Below are positions 1 through 12,800 of a DNA stretch of 64,000 bases, one piece after another (position 1 is the first letter of the stretch; each line of letters begins with the position of its first letter). The DNA lies in contig BCHU01000002.1 of NCBI GenBank assembly GCA_001599715.1, forward strand, positions 1,612,001-1,676,000. Direction: 5' to 3'. Made by a program: the position numbers and the translations under genes. The notes under the pieces are model-generated. The model worked only from the letters and a program-made list of their open reading frames with translations. It ran no database searches and was not told the DNA's origin. The stretch comes from Phaeotremella fagi (taxonomy: Eukaryota > Basidiomycota > Tremellomycetes > Tremellales > Phaeotremellaceae).

Positions 1-98
1 GATCCTCGAACATCTCTAAGATGAGACTCCGAAATCCATCATCCTGTGGAAAAACCCATCTCCCACTACCTCCTCATCCCCATCTCCAAACCCTTCAT

Positions 99-990
99 CT
101 AAACCCACAACCTCCCCAACCCCCCTAAGTCCCCTCGAACCACCCCTTGCACATCCCCCCAAATCCCCTCTCCAACCTCCTCAATACTCCCAACAGCCGA
201 AATCTCCCTCCACCTCCCTACCCCATGAACCCTCCCAACCTCCGCAGCAACAAGTTGAAACTGTTCACGAGTTCTCGTCTGCATAGAAACATTCTCGTAT
301 CTCTCTTCACCGTATTCACCTCTCTGGGCTGCGATTTCTGGTGGTAGGGTTAAGTAGAGTGTTAGGTCGGGGAGGGGAAGACCTTTATCTGGGTTCAGAC
401 AGTATTGGAATGGTAGTCCCTGGGTTTAGGTTTTAGTTGGGTTTAGGGGTGGGGGAGGGGGAGGGGACGTACTTTTGCTGCTGAGAAGGCTATACCGGAA
501 AAGGCGTATCGATCTGCTACTATCGTTATACCTTCCGATAAATCTTTTTCGATGGCGGCACTAAATGTAGGATCAGTTTATGTCTAGAAGGTCAACTGAA
601 TATCGTCAGAACTGAACTGCCACTCACGCGCATTCCCATCTGTTAGCAGAGAACAATAGATGGATAGCCCGATCATCAAGTTCAGATTTCGATTGTAAAT
701 AGTTATCAATCATTTTACCAATCGAAGTGGTCCTGTCTACATGGTGTCAGACACAACCTCGTCTCATTATTGGAGTGAGATAGACCCGTGCAACACATGG
801 ATATTCCATTCTCTAGACGGAACTGTGTCATACTCTCTCCCCACTTACCTGGAAACTTCTGTAGTCTGGCTTTATGACCTGAATCATTCAACTTTTTTAT
901 CAGCTTATCGACTTGAGTCGATTTGCCTGATCTATCTAAACCTTCGAGAACTATGAATGCGCCTCTTGGTGTTGATGTTGAGGTTGACAT
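99..990 (-). CDS. CDC8: Thymidylate kinase (dTMP kinase)
   Basis: Phosphorylates dTMP to dTDP with ATP for DNA precursor synthesis. Four exons fit: 990-849, 736-628, 560-473 and 419-99, giving 219 residues, normal for the family. Visible in order are the P-loop GLDRSGKS near residue 17, the [10 protein letters not shown] segment across the first junction, LLFSANRWE, the [15 protein letters not shown] signature, and near the C-terminus ERYE followed by SIEEV. All introns are GT-AG and phase closes. The start at 990 (MSTSTST) is preferred to an in-frame ATG at 1068, which lies only 17 bp from an MluI box at 1085 that should belong to the promoter. Divergent from RAD7, about 240 bp apart. Identification is firm; the start is the only doubt. 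Confidence 0.93.
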
Positions 991-1083
991 TGTTCGTGCT
1001 ATACTGTATGGTCTATCTCTATGACTATCAGCTGTAGCCGTAAAAGTCAACTTGAACTTCTTGTCCACTACGCGCTTCCGACG

Positions 1084-1102
1084 GACGCGTTTGCCACGTG
1101 CT
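1084..1102. promoter_or_regulatory. MluI cell-cycle box and E-box in a divergent promoter
   Basis: ACGCGT lies at 1085-1090 and CACGTG at 1095-1100, between the divergent starts of thymidylate kinase (990) and RAD7 (1229). In yeasts ACGCGT is bound by MBF and drives G1/S genes, including dTMP synthesis genes. Its role here is inferred from the motif and its place. Confidence 0.5.
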
Positions 1103-1228
1103 ATTCACTACCTTAAACTCCACTTTAAATGGTCCAGTCAACCATTAATTTTTGATCGGTCGAGTGGGATTGACTATATCTCATCTTCTTCAACTCTACT
1201 CATACACCCACCATTATCACACTCCACA

Positions 1229-3520
1229 ATGTCAAGACGTCGTAACGGTGGTGCAGTCCGTGGTCCAGCTTCAGCCCTAACTTCTTTCTTAGCTGTAAGT
1301 GATCGAATCAAACAGTCCACCACTCTAACATCAATTAGGGTCTTGGAGTCGAACCGAATCGACGACTCACAACATGGGGAAATACATCTTCAATCCAAGA
1401 TCCATCTACCGACGATCAACCACATCTAGCTCATGATGGACCTATCCTCAGTCAGGGTGAAGAACTCGATCCAGCTGGTGCCGTCACAGCTAGAAACGTC
1501 GAAGCTGGTCCGTCGACCGTTGGTGAAGGTGTACCAGATCATTATGATGATGATGATGATTTAGACAAGGGGAAGACTAAAAGAGAAAGAGAGTTACTCG
1601 ACGAAGTGAGTCATCGTTCAAACATCTTTCTGTCTTTGGTCTCATAAAATCTTGACTTTAGGCTTACGATTCCGATTCACTCGATTCACCGAGACCTAAC
1701 AAAAAAGGTAAAAGGGGGACATCGATTGATTCAGATGATTTGGATCAAAACACCAATCCTTCAACCGCAGGTCCAAGCTCTATTAACTCACCTGCACCAA
1801 CATCCGTCGAAAATTCCATTAACAGAGGTTCAAACATTATGAAAGCCGCTGCACCTGGTGCAAGAGCTTCTGACAATTCTTTAAAAGCCATCGGTGAATT
1901 CATGCATTGCGGTGAATGCGGTAAACGATTTACTGTCGTAAGTTATTCATTACCTACTTGATGATTTACAAATCCTTTTTACTGACGACAATAGACCGCT
2001 TATACTAAAGAACATCCTTCTAAATCGTCTGCTTGGATTTGTGTAGATTGTTGTCCCCTTCTAGGGGTAGATCCTTTTGCGAAAGCTAAGAAGGTTTTAC
2101 CAAAGAAGAAACCTGCTAAGAAGGAGGAAAGAGGGAAAGTCATTAGTTATGAAGCTAGGAAAGGTGTTTTACCTTTAGGTGATATGTGTATCCAAGTGAG
2201 TTGTTTCATGCGTGGTGATTCAAGCCTGGAAACTCATTGTTTTACAAGCTCATTGGTCGATTTATCGAAGATGTTGAACAGCTCGGTGATATCGGTGGTG
2301 TCAATATGGATAAAGTCTGTAGAATCATCTCGAAGAGTAGAAGATTGTGAGTAACTGATCAACCTTGATGAATTTTCAACTCATGATATCACTAGAACTC
2401 CTGAAACTGCTGCTTTGTTCTTCTCAGCTGAAAGAACAGAACTTGACATGTACGATTGTACCAGTAAGTACACAATTATACGTCTTTTGGTCAAAATACC
2501 TAACCCTCCATAGATCTAGCCGAAGAAACCTATGTCGCCCTTGGCAACCTCTGTCCAAAACTTGAATCACTTCGACTCCATCTCTGTGGTCAACTGTCAA
2601 CCAATTCCCTTACATCATGGGGTAAAACTCTCAAACATCTAAAAAGACTCGAACTGTTCGCCCCGTTCCTAGTCAGGAAAGAAGGATGGTTGAACTATTT
2701 CAAATCCAGTGGGAAACGATTACAGGGTTTCTTGATCACTCAATCCCCAAGGATTGATTTGGAGACTATCGAAAGTTTAGTCAAGAACTGTCCTAATTTG
2801 ACTGAATTACGTTTGGCAGAGGTTGGACTGTTGAATGATGATTGTTTGGAACCTATTGGGAAATTAAAGAATCTCACTTATGTCGATTTATCATCACCGG
2901 CTCCAGGAAAAAGTTTAACGGACGACGGAATATCGAAGTTACTTTCGAAGATCGGTTCCAAACTCGTCTCATTAAACTTGAGTGATAATTTCGATTTAAC
3001 CGATGAAATCCTTCCAATCATCGTGAAACACTGTCCAAAACTCGTTCATCTTCATTTCAACAACCTACCAGAATTCACCGATGGAGGTATAAAAACCTTT
3101 TTCGAATCTTTGAAACAAACCAATCATCCAGGAATGATAACGATAGAACTTGAGAAAGGACATGAATTGGGTTCAGAATCTTTAAAGGCATTGATCGAAC
3201 ATTCCAAAGGGAGTTTGGAGAAACTTTCGATAATGGGTTGGAAGGATTGTGACAAGGTTTCATTGAGTTTGATTGGGGGTTGTAAGAGTTTGAGGGATTT
3301 GGATATGGGTTGGTGTAGGTTCGTTGATGATTTTGGGGTTAAGGATGTTTTGGACGGTTGTGATTCGATCGAGGTTGTTAGGGTTTGGGGTGAGTCCTTA
3401 GCTTTTTCTTGATACAGAAATTGAGACTAAACTGATTTTATAGGCTGCAATCAACTTACTGATGCGGTACCCAGAAAAAGAGGTGTTAAAGTTATCGGGA
3501 TCGAAACTCATACTATTTAG
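1229..3520 (+). CDS. RAD7: DNA repair protein Rad7 (leucine-rich repeat)
   Basis: Damage-recognition subunit of global-genome nucleotide excision repair, partner of Rad16. Eight exons: 1229-1294, 1339-1605, 1662-1937, 1995-2195, 2249-2346, 2396-2463, 2514-3389 and 3444-3520, giving 642 residues with phase closing. The N-terminus MSRRRNGG...GPASALTSFL is the conserved Rad7 opening and is followed by an acidic low-complexity stretch. A four-cysteine zinc site (HCGECGKRF, then WICVDCC) spans exons 3-4. From about residue 300 leucine-rich repeats run to the end (for example CPNLTELRLAEVGLLNDDCL), ending in a GCNQLTDAV repeat. The Rad7 start motif, zinc site and LRR order make the assignment firm; it is not a generic F-box LRR protein. 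Confidence 0.9.
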
Positions 3521-4650
3521 ATAAAGATATGGGTTTGTGTTCCGAAGTTGACTTTTCTGTACGAGTGTGTATGTCGTTATACTTGTTTGGATTGATACAT
3601 ATCCTGTTTACGTGGAAATGGCAAGAATGCAGAAGCGATCAGTCACTATTGTGAACGACGGGTTTGATGGGAGATAGGGGTGGATAGCTGATCATTCTCG
3701 TGCTTGCTTTCTAGGTAACCTCCTCATTAAGCTTTATTCAAACTACCTGAGTAACAAACAAACCTTGTACTAAGTACCTCTTCAATTACTATTAAGTTAT
3801 GGACATGAGACACAAAAGCACTACATCCAGAACAAATGCGTGAACATGAAATGTTGGATTATTGCATAAGTATGTGTATCCGGTCGAAAATCGAAATAAT
3901 TAATAGAGTTGAACACTGTGGACACATAACAGCCTATCAATGTATGAAAATCATACATTCAAATCGTGATCGACAACAGAGATAAAGTGATATAAACCTT
4001 GTATGCAGATTCTGGCCATTCAATTCAACACTGAACTGAAATGATAACTGAATTGAGTTGTAACTTAGAGTATTTTTGGTCCGAATCCGAAACGATAGTG
4101 CCTGATTTAGTTGACGTTATAGCGGATACAGTTGCATAAATTGATATCTATAGTGAGAGGATAGGTCACTTATAGTGCGCAGCCTGGCGTTTCAAGGTTA
4201 CTTAGAGGTTACCATGCTACAATAATCTCACCAGTCCAGTCCAATCTCGATCCCGTTATAATCTTCAAAGATGGATGTCGACTACTAAGACACAGCTTTT
4301 TCCACTCAACAATCAAATTTAAAGGAAGGACATACATACAGATAGGATTTATACTCATGTATATACCTCTATGTATAGTACATCCTACAAAACTGGTTCT
4401 ACAGAAAACACTCCTGTGAAATGTTTAAGAATGATTTCGGAAACGGTATAAAACTAGGTGGCAGTAAAGATTTCTTGTGAGTGAAGACGTCTTTCCTCTG
4501 TGCCCGAAAAAGATTGACTTGACGGAAAACCAGGAATCGTCGGTTAGCGGTGTTCTTCTTGTTTTGTACCGTGACTCTGATAGTATGGCAAGGACGTGAA
4601 TCGGCTTTGTAAGAGAATGCCCAATGTTGACGATCTGGTGCTGATTCCTC
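3521..4650. other. Intergenic, no gene seen
   Basis: AT-rich sequence between the RAD7 stop and the next plus-strand start. Two overlapping minus-strand open frames of about 100 codons (4399-4736) have no recognisable motif and run into the first exon of the next gene, so they are not called. Nothing else seen. Confidence 0.5.
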
Positions 4651-6456
4651 ATGTCTAGGTTGGGAGCTAAGAAAGCCGTGTCCAAGATCCCTTTCTTTTC
4701 TTCGCATATTTCATACAGATGTATTAAGGATCTCACGAATCCAACTGTTTTCGTTCCCTCTTCTGGAGCTAGTCTATGTAACGCTCAAACGAGTAGATTC
4801 GGTGGGTAAAATCATTTCCATTTCCAACCTCAATCAAATTACAGTATTGGGAAATGAATCAATCTCTGACTGACGATTCGACAAACCAGCTCAAGCAGCA
4901 ATGGCAATAGAATCCAAAACCCTGCGCAAAAACGAAAAGTTCCTTATCAAAATCCAATGTTTCCAAGAAATCATCAATTCCACCTCCCTCTGTCCCTCTC
5001 AATATTTCGTCCATTTCCGCGGTCCAACCGCGTACACCCTCCCACCCAACCAAAATCTCTACGAACACGATCCAACCACCGGGGAAACTTTTATCACATG
5101 TGTGATACCTGTGGCTGGGATCTATGAAATTTGGATATGGGCTGATCCACCGGAGATAGCTAATTGTCCTGATAATCCGGATGAGGGGATTCCTTTTGGG
5201 GCTGTTATTGGGAGTGGGGAGGTGCTTTTGGAGATTATGGAGGGGGAGGGGCAGGGGGGAAGGGAGTTGGATTTCGTTGATCATAATCGACCTTGTGAAT
5301 TTGGTGATTATTTGGCTCCTGTTAATGGACGTTGGGTTGGGTTGGATCATGTCAATGAGAGATATAGGGATGAATGGTGGATTACGACTCATCGTAAAAG
5401 ACTTGGTAGGTTCATTCCTTAGTAACCAATTGTCAGTATTGGAACTGACTCGGTCTTAGATTCCATTTACCCCCCAGACAAGATCCCGGAATACGCTTAT
5501 CTCCCATATCAATGTAAAAGAAATTCATTGAATTACGATCAAGCCATAAGATCAACCAAAGATTTACGACATCTGGTATTTCTTGGTGATTCGATATTGC
5601 GAACTTCATATTGTGGGAATCTGTATCCTCAATTACATGGTGGGAACATTAGTGGAGTATGTGAATACGACGATTCGGAAGGGAAATATCATTTCAGTCC
5701 TAAATCTTTCACCTACTCTTTGGGAGAAGACAAGGAATCGAACTCAGAGGAACTCTCTTTATCACATCCACATCACGACAACGATCAAAACCCTAACGCC
5801 AGAACTCACGTCAGATTCTCACAAAGATTTATAACATGGGATTTAGAAGCCGCTGTCGAAGGCTTCAAAACAGTTCTCGACTATCCCGAACCACCAACCC
5901 ATATAATCACAAACATCGGCATGTGGTTCGGATCCCAATCATCTGAATCCTATCAACAACTAGTTGAAACCCATCTCGAGAACGTCTACAAAGTCTTCGG
6001 GAATCGACCGAAATATCTATGGTTGAACACCGTCGCTGTTTCTTCACCGGTGATTTGTTTTCAAACTATGAGAAGAAGTTATTTGAGTCATCATGGTGAA
6101 TGGGCTGGGTTGGGGATCAGGAGATTTAGGGAACGACATCCTGATGTTAGGTTTTATCAACTTGATACATTTGGAATTATGGATTCTAGACCTGAATCAA
6201 CTTCAGATGGTCGGTAAGTCTCTCTCTTTCACAGTTATTTCCAGCAACTTCACAGTGCTGATAATATTTGAACAGACATTGGGTTAGAGAAGGTGGGAAA
6301 CCGTCAATGGAAATACGGCCGAGGGCAGGTGCAGCTGATGACGCAGTGATGGAAATGGTTTGGGATTTCTGGAGAACTTCTTATGAGAACGATCAACTCA
6401 TTCGTGAGGGTATAGCAGAAACTCATCAAGTCAACGAAGAGAGGTTAGAAGCTTGA
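4651..6456 (+). CDS. NXPE/PC-esterase-like SGNH protein
   Basis: Predicted SGNH-type acyl-esterase or acyltransferase-like protein; substrate unknown. Exons: 4651-4801, 4890-5405, 5460-6213 and 6276-6456, phase closed. Exon 1 was found by joining an ATG frame through a GTGGGT donor to the CAG at 4889; it restores the start of an N-terminal beta-sandwich of filamin type (SRF ... DPTTGETFITCVIPVAGIYEIWIWAD). The catalytic domain follows, with the GDS block in LVFLGDSILRTSYCGN and a C-terminal DGRHW (DxxH) that is built across the last intron. GDS plus DxxH and a filamin-like front resemble NXPE and plant TBL/PC-esterase proteins. No signal peptide or membrane segment is visible, which is odd for this family, so a further 5' exon may be missing. 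Confidence 0.72.
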
Positions 6457-6923
6457 TAGTGCTGTTGTACCTTTACAAGTCAAGGATTATTTTTAGATTA
6501 TTAGATCATGTAAAGTAGTACTGTACCCGATGGAAGGAATGTGGCACCGGTTAAGGAGAAATGTTGGTTTCAAGTCAGCAGACGTTCTTTTCAAGTGGAT
6601 CGACAAAGACGCATATATCGGCCGCGCACCAAATTCGTGTGTATTTTGAGATGGGATCATATGGTCCTCCACATTTCTTTAGTCTTGTTTACGATCTCGT
6701 AGTCGTACACTTTTAACGGGTTACGAACCAGACCTTATGATAGTGCTCGCAACATTTCGGTAAGTAGGTTTTACCGGTGTGTCCAGTGTCGGAAGTGGTG
6801 TTGTTACTAGTAGATTTGGCAAGATATATAAGGAGAGGATGTATTTCGAGAATTCAATCAAGAACCTCAGTACTGCAACTACTGCACAACTCCATTTATA
6901 ACAAACAACAACTTCATCACACA
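6457..6923 (+). promoter_or_regulatory. Formate dehydrogenase promoter region with TATA box
   Basis: No gene seen. TATATAAG at 6825-6832 lies about 95 bp before the formate dehydrogenase ATG and is followed by a CA-rich leader, as expected for a strong core promoter. Confidence 0.5.
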
Positions 6924-8579
6924 ATGGTCAAAGTGAGTGACAGGTTTTTAACATCGATCTAACAAATTAGGTCTTAGCCGTCCTCTACTCTGGTGGTCAG
7001 GGTTAGTTGAATAATCTCTATAGTGAACATTAACTTAACCTCATCTTAGCCGCTCGCGAACAACCTCGTCTTCTCGGTACCATCGAGAACAAACTTGGTA
7101 TCGCCGAATGGTTAGAATCCCAAGGTCACGAGTAAGTCTCTTCTTTCTACTACAATCCGAATCCGAATCCGCTAACGACATTGACACTTCAGATTGATTG
7201 TAACTTCAGATAAAGAGGGACCTGAATCCGAATTCCAAAAACATATCGTTGATGTACGTCCATCTTCATCTTCATCAGAGAGTTCAAAACAGTCTGATCC
7301 AGTTCCAGGCTGAAATCCTCATCACCACACCTTTCCATCCGGGTTATTTGACCGCTGAAATAATGAAGAAAGCCACTAAATTAAAATTGGCAGTTACTGC
7401 TGGTGTTGGATCTGAGTACGTTTGAAGATTCAACTCCAAGATATTTCAATACCTTACAATGGCATAGTCATATCGACTTGAACGCCGCTAACGAACGTAA
7501 AATCACCGTCGCTGAAGTCTCAGGTTCCAACGTAGTTTCAGTAGCCGAGTATGTCCAACCACCAACCTCATCACTGTTCGACAGCTAACATTACACTAAT
7601 ACAGACACGTCGTTATGTCAATACTCCTACTCGTTCGAAACTACACTCCAGCCCATGAACAAATCTTGGCTGACGATTGGAACGTCGCTCAAATCGCTCG
7701 TAACGCTTACGACCTCGAGGATAAAATTGTCGGGACCGTTGGATGCGGTAGAATCGGTTATAGGGTTTTACAACGGCTACAAGGGTTCGATTGTAAAGAA
7801 CTTCTTTGGTTTGATTATATGGATCTCCCTCCTGGTATGTTATATTTTTTTATGATTTCTGCTCAGTTGGCACATCGCTGATGATGTTAGACGCCGCTAA
7901 GAAAATTAATGCTAGAAGAGTCGAGAAACTTGAAGACATGTTGGCAGTTTGTGATGTCGTCACCATCGTATGTCGTCCTATCTAAACAGCGACTGACATC
8001 TCAGAATTGTCCATTACACGAAAAAACTTTCGGTCTTTTCAACAAAGAACTTATTGCTAAAATGAAACCAGGAGCTTGGTTGGTTAACACCGCTAGAGGT
8101 GCTATCTGTGATAGTCAAGCTGTCAAGGAGGCCGTTGAATCCGGTCATCTAAGAGGTTACGCTGGTGATGTTTGGAGTACGTCTTCTTATCTTGGTTTGT
8201 GCGGCATTGACAAGTCGATTAGATAAACAACCCGCACCAAAGGATCATTCTTGGAGACACATGATCAACTCCACTGGCGGTGGTAACGGTATGGTCCCAC
8301 ATTGTATGTCGGCTTATGTTTATCAACTTGGATTGAAGTGTTATTGATAAAATTCTAGATTCTGGTACCACACTCGACGCCCAAAGTCGTTATGCCGCTG
8401 GAACCAAGGACATTATCGATCGTTATCTCAAGGGTCAAGACCAGAATCAAGCTAACGTTATTGTCATTAACGGAGAGGTTGGTTGATCTTATATCTGTGC
8501 TGTTTAACATAGGATAACGACTGATGATTTTCATCTTTAGTACGCTAGTAAAGCTTATGGTCAAAGAGAGAAGAAATAA
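6924..8579 (+). CDS. FDH1: NAD-dependent formate dehydrogenase
   Basis: Oxidises formate to CO2 with NAD+ in the cytosol (D-2-hydroxyacid dehydrogenase superfamily). Twelve exons: 6924-6932, 6971-7001, 7050-7131, 7193-7253, 7309-7415, 7468-7548, 7605-7834, 7891-7967, 8005-8176, 8223-8303, 8359-8477 and 8541-8579, giving 362 residues, the usual size. Visible are VTAGVGSDHIDL, the formate-binding region ending in [14 protein letters not shown], the nucleotide fold VGCGRIG, the NTARGAICD loop with its conserved Arg, [12 protein letters not shown], and the catalytic His in [13 protein letters not shown], which is split by an intron. The first coding exon has only nine bases (ATGGTCAAA). A TATA box precedes it. 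Identification is very secure. Confidence 0.96.
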
Positions 8580-9174
8580 GCTATTCGATTTTTGTTGGAC
8601 ATCGTGGGGAAAAGGAGATAGGGACTGGGAGAAAGATGTACAGTAATTGTTTCGTATTTGAATGTAGCGTTTGGTCTGCGATGTTGCATTCACATAGAGA
8701 TCAATGAGCGACTGTACCCTTAACATTGAGAATTAATTGTCTTGACTAATCGTCGCCAAATTGGATTTCAATTTGAATATAATCACATCCTCAAGGGTGA
8801 AATTGTCGAAGGTGTAGGTCAAGATTGAGAAAGTTTTTCGGAGTAATCAAAGGTATATCTTCAATGTTAGAAAGAAACTTATTGCCCAGATCGGAATCGA
8901 GATCAAGTCTTTGATTTAAAGTTAATGACAATTGCTAGGAGGGATTTCCTAGCCTATTTTGGAGAGAGACGTTATATGTTGCATCGTTATGAATTTTGTC
9001 AATTGTCGGCCTAGATAAAGGAAGCCAGAGGTAAAATGAGAGGATAAATTGAAAGCGGAAATGGTAAAATGTGTTGCAGGGTATCGATGAAGGAAGGAAA
9101 AAAAACTGGATGTTGAGATGTAACACCTGAAAAAGTCAGTCCGACAATCTCCAAAATCAAAACCAAAACGCACT
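8580..9174. other. Convergent 3' intergenic region
   Basis: Lies between the stop codons of two converging genes. Short minus-strand frames (8355-9212) are compositionally random. Nothing else seen. Confidence 0.5.
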
Positions 9175-9483
9175 CTAAGATTCCTCCATGAATCTACGTT
9201 TCCCTCGTCCATTCATCATAACAACAACTTCATCCCTTCGATCAGATCCTGACCATCTACCACGTCGATCACGTCCAACTATCTCTACCACCGATTCCGT
9301 CCCCGTCCCCGACCTATTCCGAAGATCATCTTCCAGCATAGCCTTCGGTCTTGATTTATCACCTGGTCTAACTGGACATGGGAAAGCGACTACTATGACA
9401 GCACCTAGGAAGGTTGCTGTGAACAGGGTTGAGAGGAATGAACGGTGCGAGGGATTGAAATATGTTCTGAGGAGGGGTGCCAT
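9175..9483 (-). CDS. Small predicted membrane protein, unknown
   Basis: Intronless frame of 102 residues from the ATG at 9483, which has A at -3 and G at +4. An in-frame upstream start (9603) would add 40 basic residues and is less likely. The N-terminus has one hydrophobic segment (about residues 16-36, SFLSTLFTATFLGAVIVVAF) followed by a Pro/Cys turn and a charged Arg/Asp-rich tail. One helix followed by PCPVRPGDKSRPKA suggests a small mitochondrial or ER membrane protein, but no family is recognised. It shares a divergent promoter of about 350 bp with the SUN-like gene. Confidence 0.5.
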   Translation of the reverse strand: MAPLLRTYFNPSHRSFLSTLFTATFLGAVIVVAFPCPVRPGDKSRPKAMLEDDLRNRSGTGTESVVEIVGRDRRGRWSGSDRRDEVVVMMNGRGKRRFMEES

Positions 9484-9839
9484 CTTTTTGATTGAGGAAT
9501 ATTTGGTTTTTTTTTTTGGGTTTGATCTAGTCGATCTTTGATTCTGGATGTACTTTGGGATGGTTTGGATGTATGTGTTGAAGACCCTTCTTAATTGATC
9601 CAAACTATGAGCGACGGTTGTTTGTAGATATGCTGATCTTTTTCAGTTGTATTTGTGTATTCTTTTTTGTACCAGTATGTATTTGATAGACCCAGCAGAT
9701 ATCCAATCGGAAACAGTTTTGCTGTCACCTGTTGATAGTGGCAGACACGTGGATTTGATTCCGTCATTCCAGCGATGTCAAGTCAACCGGCCTTGGTACA
9801 CGAACAACTACCAACATCAAAATTATCAACACGTTAACG

Positions 9840-12800
9840 ATGAAAATTCAGTTACCCAACTATCTCATACATTCAATCTTAATACTATCATCACTATCAG
9901 ATAGTGTTCATGCTTCCTCGGACTTTTCCTCAAATGCAGAATCGTCCACAGCCACGTCAGAAACAACTGTTCAATATCCTGATCCAACCTCCACCTCCAC
10001 TTCAACTCCTAAATCTCGACCCATCACACTTTGGGATATAGGTTTTTCGTTGAACGACAAATGGGCAGATCTGAGATTAGAAGATGAATGTCCTGTCCCA
10101 CCTGATTTAATCGTTGTTGATTCAAATTCCACGGTTGGGAATCAAACTATATTGGAAATCGCTGTGGAGGGTCTGCAGAATGCTTCGACCTCAAACAACG
10201 TATCTGCTGTTCCATCAGAGAACAACGAAACTGATGGCGTCGAAACTGAAGATCCTAAAGTTGAAGATGACTCGTTCGTTAGTTTCGAGGATTGGAAGAA
10301 GATAAAAATGGCGGAGGACGATGATGATGTAGAGTTGTCTGAGCGATCAGAGGCTGCGGTGGAGACAGAGATTCTAGAAAAGGAAGACGTGACGGTCAAA
10401 GAAAACACCACTGAACCAGGGGTAGATTCAGAGAAACGTAAGAGAGAAAACATATCTGTTCGCGGTGTACCCCTTCCTATCGCAAATGGAGACTCCAATT
10501 CTACACTTCCAACGACGGAATCTGTTATTCCCAAACAGTCCTCTCCTCACAATCGATACAACTACGCTTCGCCTGATTGTTCGGCTCGAATCCACTCATC
10601 ATCATCGCAGACGCAACACGCATCCTCTATTCTTCATAAATCAAAGGATAGATATATGTTAACACCTTGTAAAGCTTCAGAACATTGGGTAGTGGTCGAA
10701 TTATGTGATGAGATCAGGGTTGAAGCTGTCGAGATTGCAGTTTGGGAATTTTTCTCTGGGGTGGTTAGAGAAGTGAAAGTCAGTGTTGGGGGAGCTGGCG
10801 ATGACGAAGAAGAAAATTCTGATGGACAAGATTCAGTTTCAACAAAAGATAACGGATGGAAAGAAGTCGGTGCGTTCATTGGTAAAAATGTCAGAGGAGT
10901 TCAGACGTTCACTTTACCGGAACCTACATCATTTCATCGATTTTTAAGATTGGATTTCCCATCTTATTACGGTACCGAATACTACTGTCCAGTTTCACAA
11001 TTGAAAGTTTATGGCATGAATCAAATGGAGGTTTTCAAATGGGAACAAAAACGTTTAGCTGCCAGTGTCAAGGGCAGAGAGAAAGATAAAGATCGGGAAA
11101 TCGAAGAACGAAGGGTAAGGGAGAACAAGGAAAGAATGGAGATGGAGATGAAAGAGAAAGCTTTGTTGGAGGAGGAGAGGAAGATTAAAGAGCAAGAATT
11201 GGGTGAATTGGAGAAATTGGTTTTACAACAGGCTAGTAGGATTGGTGATGTTGAGGAACTGTTGACGGAGGCGACCATTTCTCAATTTGAATCATTGTCT
11301 TCGGTCGAAATTATCTCGTCAAGTCGTTCCAATGTGGTTTCATCTCCAGATACGACGGACTCGGGTACACCTTCTACTTCCGCTGAGACTTCAACATCAA
11401 CTGTCGAGACTAGCCAGAGTGCTTCTTCCATCGAAAGCAGCTCATCAGACAGTTCTAGTTCTACGATACTTCCATCATCTACATCCTCATCAATTCCCAT
11501 CTCATCTGTCACCACCTCAAGCTCAAGTTCCTCAATTTCAATACCATCCTCTTCACCCTCGTCATCAACCTACGTTCGTACACCACCGCCAAAGTCTGAT
11601 TCTTCGGAATCAATTTATGCCTTTATCATACGTCGTTTAACAGCTCTTGAAGGGAACTCTACCCTCGTAGCAAGATATATAGAAGAACAAACAAAAGTGA
11701 TTCGAGCTATGTTGGGACGGGTGGAAAGGAATTGGGAAGATTGGAAGGGGGATTGGGAATCTGAGGATAGGGGTCGCTGGGAGGTGGAGGTAAGTCAAGT
11801 GTCATCGCGGATTGGTAAATGCTGACTGAGCTTCTTGTAGCGAATGAGACAGGAAGATAGACTTGGAAGGGTTATTTCTCAGATGGAATTACAGCGTATT
11901 AGTATGGAACAAGAACGTCGAAATATGCAATCACAGCTTCGCATACTTTCGGATGAGGTAGGTGGATTGGGAAAGTGGTACATAACATTATCTAACGTTG
12001 TTTCAGCTTGGATATGAACGTCGAAGGGGTCTTGCCCAATTGTTCATCCTGCTGGTAATAATCATTCTGGGAGTAGTCACACGGGGCAACTCGATTGACG
12101 CAGTCCTAAAACCTCTATTGGCTGAAGCTAGACGTCGACGAAATAGAAAATCAATCTCTGGTCCGTTAAGCGGTCTAAGAATTGATATGGGCAAAGATCG
12201 ACCGGCAGCTATCATTGGTCGCCAACACCGTGATAACGAAATCTCAATCGATACCCCAGACCGTGAAAGATCTTCGAGTGAACTCAAACCCGATCGTGAG
12301 AATAACGGGACACCTACACCTCGAAATCGACCTTCTTCACGAGATAATTCTAACACAGCGAATCGTCGGCCTTCAACACCTACTTTTGGTCATGGACATG
12401 TGATCTCCATGAGACGCAGGGTTCCCGGATCAGTTTCTGTCAATCGATCGTTTTCGGTCACAACTCCTTCGACAGCTACGTTCCCATCGTTAGATAATGG
12501 ACTTGGTTTACAAAATGGTAAATCATCTTCCCCGTCATTCAATATCATTGGTCCTTCGAAGCCAAGAGGTAGTCTTCCACCTTTACCTATTCGTGTTGGG
12601 TCTGGAATTGGAATTCCACCGAGAAGATTAGCTAGAAGTGCTCATCTACATACTATCGAGAACGATAAACGTCTAAAATCAGGCAACAATGCGATAATTA
12701 AAGATAACAACTCTCTCTTCATCTCAACTCTGTCTCCTGTCGTATCAATTGCAGGAGATTCAACACCAAGAGATCAAAATCATAACCGAGATCAAAATCA

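Noticed and set aside
4399..4736. Two overlapping minus-strand frames of about 100 codons.
   Set aside because: Overlap the first exon of the plus-strand esterase-like gene and show no motif or splice partners.
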